A stretch of DNA of 7,275 bases from CAYZTD01 sp964473335 (GCA_964473335.1 CAYYOO010000072.1:1-7275); one strand, 5' to 3'; numbered from the stretch's first letter, positions 1-7,128 are shown. Translations and numbers: made by a program. Notes: generated by a model not told the origin, from the letters alone.

Positions 1-110
1 ATATCTCCACATATAACTACTAGATCTGGAGAATATCTTTCTATGTTTTTCAATATAAGATTAAGCCTATATTGAGCACCATGAATGTCAGCAACAGATA
101 AAATTTTCAT
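1..110 (-). CDS. Metallophosphoesterase, calcineurin-like (N-terminal part, cut by window edge)
   Basis: Reading leftward from an ATG at 110, 36 complete codons run to the window edge with no stop. The product begins MKILSVADIHG and reaches a CGD at residues 34-36. The D8-x-H10 pair followed by a GD about 25 residues later, after a strand of type DLVVICGD, is the start of the calcineurin-like metallophosphoesterase fold; these residues bind the two metal ions in that family. The later motifs (GNHE and the C-terminal histidines) lie outside the window, so the substrate cannot be judged. A GGTGA stands five bases before the ATG. The gene starts 21 bases after the preceding glycosyltransferase stop, so it is probably co-transcribed with it and with gpgS. 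From that position I infer that it might remove the phosphate from the glycosylated phosphoglycerate, but a general phosphodiesterase is equally possible. Confidence 0.82.
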   Translation of the reverse strand, partial: MKILSVADIHGAQYRLNLILKNIERYSPDLVVICGD

Positions 111-131
111 AAGATTCACCAGTTAATGATT

Positions 132-1391
132 TTATGTTGGCATAATTGGATCTTCATAGATTGAACGCAAGTAATCAAATTTTTCTTCAAAGATTTCTGC
201 TTGTTTTTGTATTACTATTTCAGCATCATTAATATCCATGTCTTCAACTTCATTTGCATAGCTTACAAACCTTCCAATCCATAGTGTTTTAAGTGAATCA
301 AGTAAAAGATATTTGTCTGAGTCAGTTCTCATATTTTTCCAGGAAGCAGCATAGTTATAAACTATTTCAACCCAAAGTTCAGAATCAAAATTTTCTCCAT
401 TGTTCACAATATTTTCAAGCTCCTTTAAGATGCTTTCAGGTAGATATTGCTTCATAATGTTTTTTGATGTTTCAAACTCCTCTTTAAAGTTCTTTTTCAT
501 ATCTGGAACATTTACTTTCACAGGTATTGGTTTTTGACTGAAACACTCACGATAATATTTTGTTTTAAAGGGTGTAGGATGAGTGCTCCAGTATTCTTCA
601 TAGTATTTAGCTAGCTCAAACATTTCACCAGTTACCTTTCTAAACATTGGAATTAAGAACTTTTCTGGTTCTAGATAGTGAGTTGTTGATTCATGTATCT
701 TAAGTGAAAAAAGACCTTCTTTTACATACATTTGTTCGGCTGCAGCTACAGTCAAAATAAAGATGTCTATACCAAAATCTGGTGGAAACAAAGGATGGTT
801 CCTAAGTAGCTCATACAAGTTTTTTGATATAGCATATTCACCTGCTATGGGCTGTCTTATATCAATTCCATATAGTGCTCTAGTAAAAGGATATACAAGA
901 TTGTTTGTTATAACGCCATCGTTTTTATCTCTAATATAGTAAGGAACTGTAAGATCTGCTCTTCCATAAACAATTGGGTTTGCAATCATTGGCAGCCATC
1001 TTGGTTTGATACTTAATAGATCTCCATCCATTAGGACAACCATTTTTGCATTGCATTCATGGGCGATTTCAAAAATTGTCATGACACCTGCGCCTTTTCC
1101 TTCTGAAATTATATCTTTTGTTGCAATTTTTTCAATCGAAGAATATGGTTGAAATAATTCTACTGATTCTTTTGTTTTATCAGTTGATTCAGCAGTACTT
1201 ATTACAATTGCCTTTTTGTAATCTGGAAAATACCTGTAAAGACCTTCATTAATCACATTTAAAACATTTAGAACAGTTGCTTCTACATCTTTACATAAAA
1301 CACCTACTACTATATCAAGAGGTTCAATTCTTTTACATTTTTCTATAATATCTTCATCTAAACTAAGACCTTTGTTCCAATCCTGATTCAT
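132..1391 (-). CDS. GT-A glycosyltransferase, mannosylglycerate synthase-like
   Basis: This is a 419-residue soluble protein with no signal peptide or membrane segment. Residues about 25-265 form a GT-A nucleotide-sugar transferase domain: an opening strand LDIVVGVLCKD near 25-35, a strand ending in MDGD with the metal-binding DGD at 122-124, a conserved acceptor-side segment RQPIAGEYAIS at 179-189, DFGIDI at 205-210, and a histidine at 233 in a position that could complete metal binding. Residues 270-419 are mostly helical and acidic. Overall length and layout resemble the mannosylglycerate synthases (about 400 aa), and the PIAGEYA/DFGID segment parallels PISGEFA/DWGIE in the gpgS product next door, so the two enzymes may share an ancestor or acceptor type. 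It starts 19 bases after the gpgS stop. The likely role is transfer of a sugar to glycerate, phosphoglycerate or glucosyl(phospho)glycerate; donor and acceptor are not provable here. The start is fixed by a GAGGAGAG site just upstream. Confidence 0.82.
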   Translation of the reverse strand: MNQDWNKGLSLDEDIIEKCKRIEPLDIVVGVLCKDVEATVLNVLNVINEGLYRYFPDYKKAIVISTAESTDKTKESVELFQPYSSIEKIATKDIISEGKGAGVMTIFEIAHECNAKMVVLMDGDLLSIKPRWLPMIANPIVYGRADLTVPYYIRDKNDGVITNNLVYPFTRALYGIDIRQPIAGEYAISKNLYELLRNHPLFPPDFGIDIFILTVAAAEQMYVKEGLFSLKIHESTTHYLEPEKFLIPMFRKVTGEMFELAKYYEEYWSTHPTPFKTKYYRECFSQKPIPVKVNVPDMKKNFKEEFETSKNIMKQYLPESILKELENIVNNGENFDSELWVEIVYNYAASWKNMRTDSDKYLLLDSLKTLWIGRFVSYANEVEDMDINDAEIVIQKQAEIFEEKFDYLRSIYEDPIMPT

Positions 1392-1394
1392 ATT

Positions 1395-1402
1395 CTCTCC
1401 TC
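1395..1402 (-). promoter_or_regulatory. Ribosome binding site of the glycosyltransferase gene
   Basis: GAGGAGAG lies three bases (five from its GAGGAG core) before the ATG at 1391, in the short gap after the gpgS stop. It supports this start and separate translation initiation of the second gene of the operon. Confidence 0.7.
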
Positions 1403-1410
1403 ATCCTTTT

Positions 1411-2610
1411 TTATTTGTTATCTTCTATTGTTACTTCTAAAAGCTGCTCACGGATCTTTTTTCGAGCAGAAATTGTTCTAAGCCAGTCAGGAATACGAGT
1501 TCCCACTGGTTTTCTCATATAACTTGTACCAGCATTCAAGATCTGTCTGCTGAATTTTTCAACAATACTTTCTTCTAAATGCCGGTCATATCTTAAATTA
1601 TTAAAATGAGCATCAGCATGATATTTTCTTATAACATCACGGGCATGTCTAACATATAAAACCCTTAAAGTGATCAAAGCCTCTTTTGAGATCTGAATGT
1701 TATCTTCTTCTATTAAAACCCTCAAAAGTGTTTTAAGTATGTCACCTGTCATTTTTGTAAGACCTTTAGTGTTGTTTCCAATCTTTTGGTGTTTATGATC
1801 ATAAAACCCTAGATCAGTCTGACATATACTTTTTGCTGTAACATTTCTATACATCTCAGCCATTACACCAATCTCAATACCCCAATCACCAGGCAAATCT
1901 AGATCTCGGCCGAGGTCACTAGTTAATGCAAACTCACCAGATATTGGATATCTAAAAGACCTTAAAAAACGTGTAAAATCTGTTTCTCTTCCAATGTTAT
2001 CAACAAATGCTCTAAGAAGTGGATTTAAAAAAAGCCTAAAAACTCTTCCATACATTAGTCTTTTTTCTAAATTAACCCTTGCATAGTATCCTTTGTTGAA
2101 TTTAAAATCAAGTTCCGGTTCAATAAGAGGATATAATAATTTTGTTGGAATCATTTCATCATAATTTAGGACATCAGCATCATGTAAGGCAAATGCATAG
2201 TTATCAATACTTGCAACTCCCATTGCAAGCCATACGTCTCTACCTTTTCCTTGGTATTTTAATAGATTAAGCCCTTCTCTTTTAAGATCAGTTAATAGTT
2301 TTTCAACTTTGGGTCCATTACACCACATCACTAGATGGGGTACCTTCATTTTTTTAAAAAACCGTTTTACTTCATTGAATTCTTTTTTATTTTTCGCAGC
2401 AAGAGGAATTATAACCTCATTTAGATAATCACATTTATTCAAACCTTTTTTAATGTCTGTTAATGCCTGGCTTTTTATCTCTCTATAAAGCATAGGCATT
2501 ATTACTGCAACAGGACGTTTTTCAGCTGCTTCTTCTACTTTTTTTAAAAGACTTTTTTTGTCAACACATAAATCATGTAGTGTTGTTACTTCATCCTGCC
2601 TTGCATCCAT
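1411..2610 (-). CDS. gpgS: Glucosyl-3-phosphoglycerate synthase
   Basis: The enzyme transfers glucose from a nucleotide sugar to 3-phosphoglycerate, giving glucosyl-3-phosphoglycerate, the first step to glucosylglycerate, a negatively charged compatible solute of some archaea and bacteria. Numbering from the ATG at 2610 (399 aa): the GT-A metal motif is ALHDADV with DAD at 144-146; NKGYYARV at 173-180; GRVFRLF at 188-194 followed by NPLLRAF; RYPISGEFAL at 220-229; DWGIEIGVMAEMYRN at 242-256; and YDHKHQ at 270-275, whose histidines include the third metal ligand in known GpgS structures. These blocks in this order are characteristic of GpgS (GT81-type). The ATG at 2610 is preferred over an in-frame GTG at 2619 because the GAGGTGAT ribosome binding site overlaps that GTG. 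It is the first gene of a leftward operon with a second glycosyltransferase and a metallophosphoesterase. Nothing essential appears to be missing. Confidence 0.9.
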   Translation of the reverse strand: MDARQDEVTTLHDLCVDKKSLLKKVEEAAEKRPVAVIMPMLYREIKSQALTDIKKGLNKCDYLNEVIIPLAAKNKKEFNEVKRFFKKMKVPHLVMWCNGPKVEKLLTDLKREGLNLLKYQGKGRDVWLAMGVASIDNYAFALHDADVLNYDEMIPTKLLYPLIEPELDFKFNKGYYARVNLEKRLMYGRVFRLFLNPLLRAFVDNIGRETDFTRFLRSFRYPISGEFALTSDLGRDLDLPGDWGIEIGVMAEMYRNVTAKSICQTDLGFYDHKHQKIGNNTKGLTKMTGDILKTLLRVLIEEDNIQISKEALITLRVLYVRHARDVIRKYHADAHFNNLRYDRHLEESIVEKFSRQILNAGTSYMRKPVGTRIPDWLRTISARKKIREQLLEVTIEDNK

Positions 2611-2614
2611 TATA

Positions 2615-2623
2615 ATCACCTCT
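2615..2623 (-). promoter_or_regulatory. Ribosome binding site that decides the gpgS start
   Basis: AGAGGTGAT is complementary to the conserved archaeal 16S rRNA 3' end (AUCACCUCC) and ends four bases before the ATG at 2610. It covers the upstream in-frame GTG at 2619, which therefore cannot be the start served by this site. Confidence 0.75.
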
Positions 2624-2676
2624 GTAATTTACAATTTGTTATGCAATATAATTTTGTCTTACTATTCTCAATATGT

Positions 2677-2684
2677 AATATAAA
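2677..2684 (-). promoter_or_regulatory. TATA box of the gpgS operon
   Basis: On the minus strand TTTATATT sits about 70 bases before the gpgS ATG. With the usual archaeal spacing of about 25 bases, transcription would start near 2655 and give a leader of about 45 bases carrying the ribosome binding site. A second AT-rich candidate (TTATATTG, about 2645-2653) is closer to the gene and would give a much shorter leader. No operator repeat was recognised. Confidence 0.5.
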
Positions 2685-2725
2685 CCCTACTACTTAATAA
2701 ATGGGATGTTTTTTTAACCAAAATC

Positions 2726-2733
2726 AAATATAT
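2726..2733 (+). promoter_or_regulatory. TATA box of pheT, probably giving a leaderless mRNA
   Basis: AAATATAT is centred about 26 bases before the pheT ATG at 2756, which puts the predicted transcription start at or within a base or two of the start codon. The bases before the ATG (CTATTTCACAGTCTT) contain no Shine-Dalgarno sequence, which fits leaderless translation. Confidence 0.55.
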
Positions 2734-2755
2734 CAAAAACCTATTTCACAGTCTT

Positions 2756-4387
2756 ATGCCAGTTGTAACATTTGATTATAATGATTTCACAAAACTACTA
2801 GGTAAAAAAATACCAAAAGATGAACTAGTCAATAATCTGCCGATGATTGGAGGAGATATTGACAGTGTTGATAAAGATGAGATTAGTATCGAGTTTTTTC
2901 CTGATAGACCAGATCTATTGTCAGTCGAAGGAATAGTACGAGCTGTTAGATCTTTTTATAAAATTAAGCCAGAGATTAAAGATTATAAAGTTAAGACCTC
3001 TGATATAAAAATTAACGTTGAAAACTCTGTTAAAAATGTTAGGCCTTATGTTGTAACAGCTCTAGTTAAAAATGTAGATATGTCTGAGGAGCTTGTCTCA
3101 TCTTTAATGGAACTTCAAGAAAAACTTCATCTTGGTCTTGGTAGAAACCGAAAGAAACTTGCAATTGGAGTTCATAATTTTGAACCAGTTGAGCCGCCTT
3201 TTACATACAAAGCAGTTGACCCTGATTCTGTTCAGTTTGTACCTTTAAACAAAGTCGAGTCAATGACTATGAGTGAAATATTAAGAAAACATGAAAAAGG
3301 AATTGACTATGCTCATCTTTTAAAAGATTTTAATAAACATCCATTGATAGTAGATAAAAATAATAATGTTTTATCTTATCCGCCAATAATCAATGGTAGT
3401 CTCACGGAAGTAACACCGTTTACTAAAGATTTATTTATAGATGTCACAGGAACAGATGAAAAAGTGATAAGATATGCGTTGAATATTGTTACCTCTGCAC
3501 TATCTGAGCGTGGAGGCGAAATATATTCAACTGAAGTTGTTTATTCAAATAAAAAATCTATTACTCCAAATTTTAATCCTTATAAAAAGAAATTATCAAT
3601 AAAATATACAAACAAGATCCTGGGTTCTGAATTTAAGGCTTCAGAAATCAAAAAAGCCCTAAAAAGAATGGGTCATACTGTAAAAAAAATGAATAATGAT
3701 GCAGTCGAAGTGGAAATACCTTCTTACAGAGCAGATATCTTACATGAAATAGATCTCATTGAAGACGTAGCAATTGGATATGGATACGATAATTTTGAAA
3801 CAAATCTTCCAAAAGGCCTTACATTCGGTAAGACATTAGATGATAACAATTTTAAGCAGGTTTTAAGAAATACGCTGATAGGATTAGGCTTTACAGAGGT
3901 TACGACTTTTACAATATCAAATAAAAACGATGAATTTAAAAAACTAGGTCTTAAAGAAAAAAATATAGCAGAAATCAAAAATCCTATTGGCAAAGAGTAT
4001 TCAAGTTTAAGAGTAAGTATTTTACCTTCCCTATTAAAGATTTTAAGAGAAAACAGACATCATTCTCTTCCTCAGAAAATATTTGAAATTGGTAAAGTTG
4101 TAAACAAAAGCTATGAGAATGAAAATCATCTTGGTTTTGTAGAAATCTCAGCTAAATCAAATTTTACAGAATGTAAATCAATTGTTGATGGCGTATTAAG
4201 AGAAATAGGTAAAAATTATAATATAAAAAACCTTGATCACCCTGCTTTTGTAAAAGGAAGATGTGCATCAATTCTATATAAGGCAAAAAAAATTGGTTAT
4301 TTTGGTGAACTACATCCCAAAACAATAACAAATTTCACTCTTGACCATCCAATCGTTGCATGTGTGGTCAATATAGATTATTTTTGA
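2756..4387 (+). CDS. pheT: Phenylalanine--tRNA ligase, beta subunit (archaeal type)
   Basis: This is the beta chain of the alpha2-beta2 phenylalanyl-tRNA synthetase, which charges tRNA-Phe in the cytoplasm. The 543-residue length and the start MPVVTFDYNDF are typical of the archaeal/eukaryotic form, which lacks the extra N-terminal tRNA-binding and C-terminal anticodon-binding domains of the roughly 800-residue bacterial chain. Visible landmarks are EFFPDRPDLLSVEGI at 46-60 (N-terminal domain), the B3/B4 region at about 90-260 including GVHN at 138-141, the B5 domain at about 277-350 with IPSYRADILHEIDLIEDVA at 321-339, and the catalytic-like C-terminal domain with SSLRVSILPSLL at 416-427, FEIGKV at 443-448, GRCASI at 501-506 and GELHP at 517-521. 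The protein looks complete. The alpha-chain gene pheS is not next to it, which is common in archaea. The thiolation gene follows after 17 bases and is probably co-transcribed. Confidence 0.95.
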   Translation: MPVVTFDYNDFTKLLGKKIPKDELVNNLPMIGGDIDSVDKDEISIEFFPDRPDLLSVEGIVRAVRSFYKIKPEIKDYKVKTSDIKINVENSVKNVRPYVVTALVKNVDMSEELVSSLMELQEKLHLGLGRNRKKLAIGVHNFEPVEPPFTYKAVDPDSVQFVPLNKVESMTMSEILRKHEKGIDYAHLLKDFNKHPLIVDKNNNVLSYPPIINGSLTEVTPFTKDLFIDVTGTDEKVIRYALNIVTSALSERGGEIYSTEVVYSNKKSITPNFNPYKKKLSIKYTNKILGSEFKASEIKKALKRMGHTVKKMNNDAVEVEIPSYRADILHEIDLIEDVAIGYGYDNFETNLPKGLTFGKTLDDNNFKQVLRNTLIGLGFTEVTTFTISNKNDEFKKLGLKEKNIAEIKNPIGKEYSSLRVSILPSLLKILRENRHHSLPQKIFEIGKVVNKSYENENHLGFVEISAKSNFTECKSIVDGVLREIGKNYNIKNLDHPAFVKGRCASILYKAKKIGYFGELHPKTITNFTLDHPIVACVVNIDYF

Positions 4388-4404
4388 TTTTATAGGGATT
4401 AACC

Positions 4405-5325
4405 ATGGTTAAGATTTGCAGTAAATGTAAAAAACCGGCAGTCACTTTTATTCGATATAATGGTACTCATCTATGTAAAGATCATTTCATCCAGTATTTT
4501 GAAAAAAGAGTTAAAAAAGATATCAAAAAACAGGGTAAAATAAATAAAAAAACAAAAATTGCTGTTGCAGTATCAGGTGGAAAAGATAGTGCTGTAGCAT
4601 TATACATAACACATAAGATTTTTTCAATCAGACCTGATGTTGAGATAATTGCAATAACTGTAGATGAAGGAATAAAAGGATATAGAGATAAAAGCATATC
4701 ATATGCAAAAAAGATTTCAGAAAAACTAGGTGTAAATCTTCACATTGTCACTTTCAATGATTTGATCGGTAAAACTATGGATGAAGTTGCAGAAATTGAT
4801 AAAGAACTAAATGAATGCAGTTTTTGTGGTGTTTTCCGTCGTTTTTGTTTAAATACTACTGCAAAAAAATTGAATGTTGATAAACTTGTAACCGGCCATA
4901 ATCTTGATGATATGGCACAATCGATTCTCATGAATTTTGTAAAAGCAGATATTAAAAAACTAGCAAGACTAGGGCCACATAAAAGAATTCAACCGGGTCT
5001 TGTTCCTCGAATTCTTCCATTAAGAACTATTCCTGAAAAAGAAAATGCAATGTACGCAATATTAAATGAAATTGATTTTTATAGTGCAAATTGTCCTTAC
5101 TCAAAAAAAGCTCTTCGAGGTGAATTTAGAGATATAATCGATGAACTAGAATATCATGATCCCGGTTCAAGACACAGTATCTTTAACAGCTATGAAGAAA
5201 TAAAAGATCTACTTTTAAAAAAATACCCGCCTGCAGATCTAAACAAATGCAAAATATGTAAGGAACCCACTTCTCAAAAAATGTGCAAAGTATGCATTCT
5301 AAAAGAAAAGATAAAAAACAAATAG
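4405..5325 (+). CDS. tRNA 2-thiouridine synthesis enzyme, TtuA/NcsA (Ncs6) family
   Basis: This is a PP-loop ATPase that adenylates a uridine in tRNA so that sulfur can replace oxygen. The order of motifs in the 306 residues is: an N-terminal zinc finger (C5, C8, C24, H27); the PP-loop SGGKDS at 57-62; C138-x2-C141; TGHNLDD at 163-169; C230; and a C-terminal zinc ribbon (C282, C285, C294, C297). C138, C141 and C230 match the three cysteines that hold the [4Fe-4S] cluster in characterised TtuA proteins. The family has two archaeal branches: TtuA makes 2-thioribothymidine at position 54 (mainly thermophiles), and NcsA/Ncs6 makes 2-thiouridine at wobble position 34. I cannot separate them from sequence alone, so no symbol is given. 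Sulfur would come from a small ubiquitin-like carrier protein, not encoded here. It starts 17 bases after pheT, with a modest AGGGATT upstream of the ATG. Confidence 0.88.
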   Translation: MVKICSKCKKPAVTFIRYNGTHLCKDHFIQYFEKRVKKDIKKQGKINKKTKIAVAVSGGKDSAVALYITHKIFSIRPDVEIIAITVDEGIKGYRDKSISYAKKISEKLGVNLHIVTFNDLIGKTMDEVAEIDKELNECSFCGVFRRFCLNTTAKKLNVDKLVTGHNLDDMAQSILMNFVKADIKKLARLGPHKRIQPGLVPRILPLRTIPEKENAMYAILNEIDFYSANCPYSKKALRGEFRDIIDELEYHDPGSRHSIFNSYEEIKDLLLKKYPPADLNKCKICKEPTSQKMCKVCILKEKIKNK

Positions 5326-5331
5326 AAAAAA

Positions 5332-5339
5332 TTTATATT
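5332..5339 (+). promoter_or_regulatory. Possible TATA box of radB
   Basis: TTTATATT is centred about 30 bases before the radB ATG, in the 40-base gap after the thiolation gene. It predicts a transcript starting near 5361 with a leader of only a few bases. If so, the GAAGG at 5352-5356 would lie outside that mRNA and would help only a read-through transcript from pheT. Confidence 0.45.
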
Positions 5340-5365
5340 GTATCTATCTTTGAAGGTTTCTAATT

Positions 5366-6013
5366 ATGAAACGTCTTAAAACTAGGTGTAAACCTATAGA
5401 CACAATTCTTGGTGGAGGCATTGAATATGGTATAATTACCATGGTCTATGGTGAATCAGGAACAGGTAAAACAAATTTTTGCCTGCAGGCCTCTAGAGAA
5501 TGTGCAAAGAATAAAAAGGTTGTATATATCGACAGTGAAGGCGTTTCTTTTGAAAGATTAAAGCAAATTTCAAATGACAAATATGAAGAAATTGTAGAAA
5601 ACATGCTTTTTTTGAGACCAAATTCATTTGAATCCCAAGAAAAACTAATTGAGGATATAAAAAAAATAAAAAATCCTGGGCTTATAATTATTGACACGAT
5701 CAATCTATATTATCGAATGGAGCTTGAAGATGAAAAAGAAAAAGTATTGCGTTCTTTTTTAAGGCAAATGGGTAACCTACAAATGTTTGCCCGTGAAAAA
5801 AACATTCCAGTAATCGTCGTAGGTCAGGTTTATACTGATAAAACAGGTGAGATTAAGCCTTTCATACATCGTGAGACAGATCATCTGATAAAAACAACAA
5901 TAAGATTTGACAAAAAAGATATAGGTTCAAGAACCGTAAATATAATGAAACACAGAAGTGAACCCGAAGGAAAGAAAGCTACTTTTAAAATAACTAGCGA
6001 TGGCTTGGAATAA
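5366..6013 (+). CDS. radB: DNA repair and recombination protein RadB
   Basis: RadB is a short RecA/RadA-family ATPase of Euryarchaeota that lacks the N-terminal helix-hairpin-helix domain of RadA and is thought to act as a mediator that helps RadA filaments form during homologous recombination. The 215 residues start directly with the core domain: a conserved opening around LGGGIEYGIITMVYGE at 15-30, Walker A GESGTGKT at 29-36, IDSEG at 55-59, Walker B LIIID at 106-110, GQVYTD at 153-158 (the equivalent of the RecA-family NQV motif, here with G), and KHRSEPEG at 195-202. Length is slightly short but normal for the family. Archaeal KaiC-like ATPases were considered, but the single core and the KHRS..EG ending favour RadB. 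Its end meets or overlaps the start of the radical SAM gene, so the two are probably translated from one mRNA. Confidence 0.9.
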   Translation: MKRLKTRCKPIDTILGGGIEYGIITMVYGESGTGKTNFCLQASRECAKNKKVVYIDSEGVSFERLKQISNDKYEEIVENMLFLRPNSFESQEKLIEDIKKIKNPGLIIIDTINLYYRMELEDEKEKVLRSFLRQMGNLQMFAREKNIPVIVVGQVYTDKTGEIKPFIHRETDHLIKTTIRFDKKDIGSRTVNIMKHRSEPEGKKATFKITSDGLE

Positions 6014-6017
6014 AAAG

Positions 6018-7112
6018 ATGAACAAAATAACAAATTGGCTTAATGATAGTAAATACATAAAACCACTTTCTCCTGCTTGCAAGATGTGTGCAAAAGGTTC
6101 AAAAATGGTTTTACTTGTAACTGGATTGTGCCCCTCTAATTGTTTTTACTGTCCATTGAGCATTGAAAAACAGGATAAGGATAGGATTTTTGCTGATGAA
6201 TGGGAGCTTGAAAACGAAGAAGACACAGAAAAACTTATTTTGGAATCAAAATACATTGATGCAGAAGGTGCTGGAATCACTGGCGGCGATCCATTAATTG
6301 TATGGAAAAGAACAAAAGAGTATATTGAACTTTTTAAAGAAATTTTCAATTCAAAATTTCACATTCATCTTTATACATCTGGCTTAAAAAATTATAGGAA
6401 AATTCCGGAGTTAACAAAAGTAGGTCTAGATGAGATACGTTTTCATCCTAATTTTAAAGAATGGAATGATATGGAAAAATCACAAACCAAAAAATCAATA
6501 GATATCTCTTTAGAAACAGGTATTGATGTAGCAATTGAAATACCAATTATTCCAAATATGGATAGGCAAATAATCAAGTTAATCAAATGGGCTGATGAAA
6601 AAAATTTAAGATTTATAAACCTAAATGAACTAGAGTTCTCTGAAACAAACGCTGAGATATTAAACCATAAGAAATATTGTGTTAAAGATGATATTTCAAG
6701 TGCTGTGAAAAATAGTGAAAAAACAGCTTATAATGTTCTAAATTTTTTAAAAAATGAAGATATTGAAATTGGTGTTCATTATTGTTCATCCTCATTTAAA
6801 GATGGGGTTCAACTTAAAAATCGGATTCTTAGACGTGCAAAAAATGTATCAAAAAAATATGAAATAGTGACTGAGGAAGGAACTATCCTAAAAGGAATAA
6901 TTATGATTAAATCAGGAGAAAAAGAATTAGTAAAAAACATACAAAAAAAATATGGAAGGAATTATATCTATCATAACAAAGAAAAAAATAGAATAGAGAC
7001 CTCTGTAGAAATTATAAGAGAAATTTCAAGAAATAATAAAGAACTTGAATGCTTCATAATAGAAGAATACCCAACAGCTGACGGGTTAGAAGTAGAACGA
7101 ATTCCAATATAA
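6018..7112 (+). CDS. Radical SAM protein of unknown function (COG2108-like, pyruvate formate-lyase activase-related)
   Basis: Numbered from the ATG at 6018 (364 aa), the cluster-binding motif is C38-x3-C42-x2-C45 within TGLCPSNCFYCPLS, which binds the [4Fe-4S] cluster that cleaves S-adenosylmethionine. It is followed by GITGGDPL at 86-93 (the SAM-binding GGE-type motif), HIHLYTSG at 115-122, and EIPIIP at 174-179. A second cysteine pair C21-x2-C24 precedes the cluster, and HYCSSSFKDGVQLKNR at 254-269 is a signature-like block with a further cysteine. These features match an archaeal family annotated only as related to pyruvate formate-lyase activating enzyme; I know of no established substrate. 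The start could also be the ATG at 6000, which overlaps radB by 14 bases and adds six residues (MAWNKK); neither has a good ribosome binding site, and 6018 is preferred because it needs no overlap and has a weak GGAA upstream. Probably translated with radB. Confidence 0.87.
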   Translation: MNKITNWLNDSKYIKPLSPACKMCAKGSKMVLLVTGLCPSNCFYCPLSIEKQDKDRIFADEWELENEEDTEKLILESKYIDAEGAGITGGDPLIVWKRTKEYIELFKEIFNSKFHIHLYTSGLKNYRKIPELTKVGLDEIRFHPNFKEWNDMEKSQTKKSIDISLETGIDVAIEIPIIPNMDRQIIKLIKWADEKNLRFINLNELEFSETNAEILNHKKYCVKDDISSAVKNSEKTAYNVLNFLKNEDIEIGVHYCSSSFKDGVQLKNRILRRAKNVSKKYEIVTEEGTILKGIIMIKSGEKELVKNIQKKYGRNYIYHNKEKNRIETSVEIIREISRNNKELECFIIEEYPTADGLEVERIPI

Positions 7113-7121
7113 AAAAACTAA

Positions 7122-7128
7122 ATTTTTT
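7122..7128 (+). terminator. Possible oligo-T transcription terminator
   Basis: A run of six T (7123-7128) begins ten bases after the radical SAM stop codon, in a gap that then contains a new promoter. Archaeal termination commonly uses T-runs without a hairpin, and no stable stem precedes this one. Position is the main support. Confidence 0.4.

Noticed and set aside
2611..2619. GTG at 2619 as the gpgS start
   Set aside because: The GAGGTGAT ribosome binding site overlaps this codon and is correctly spaced for the ATG at 2610.
2703..2715. T-run (TGTTTTTTT) upstream of pheT as a terminator
   Set aside because: No gene ends into it on the plus strand; it lies between two divergent promoters.
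3724..3993. 89-codon open frame on the minus strand inside pheT
   Set aside because: It lies wholly within a well-supported gene on the other strand, and its translation is low-complexity (S, F, L-rich) with no recognisable motif.
4482..4931. Two minus-strand open frames (4482-4697 and 4740-4931) inside the thiolation gene
   Set aside because: Both are antisense to conserved PP-loop and cysteine motifs, and I saw no ribosome binding site or family resemblance.
5446..5703. Minus-strand open frame inside radB
   Set aside because: It is antisense to the Walker A and Walker B regions; its hydrophobic look comes from reverse-reading lysine/glutamate-rich codons.
6146..6349. Minus-strand open frame inside the radical SAM gene
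   Set aside because: It is a serine-rich antisense shadow of the conserved GGDPL region, with no independent support.
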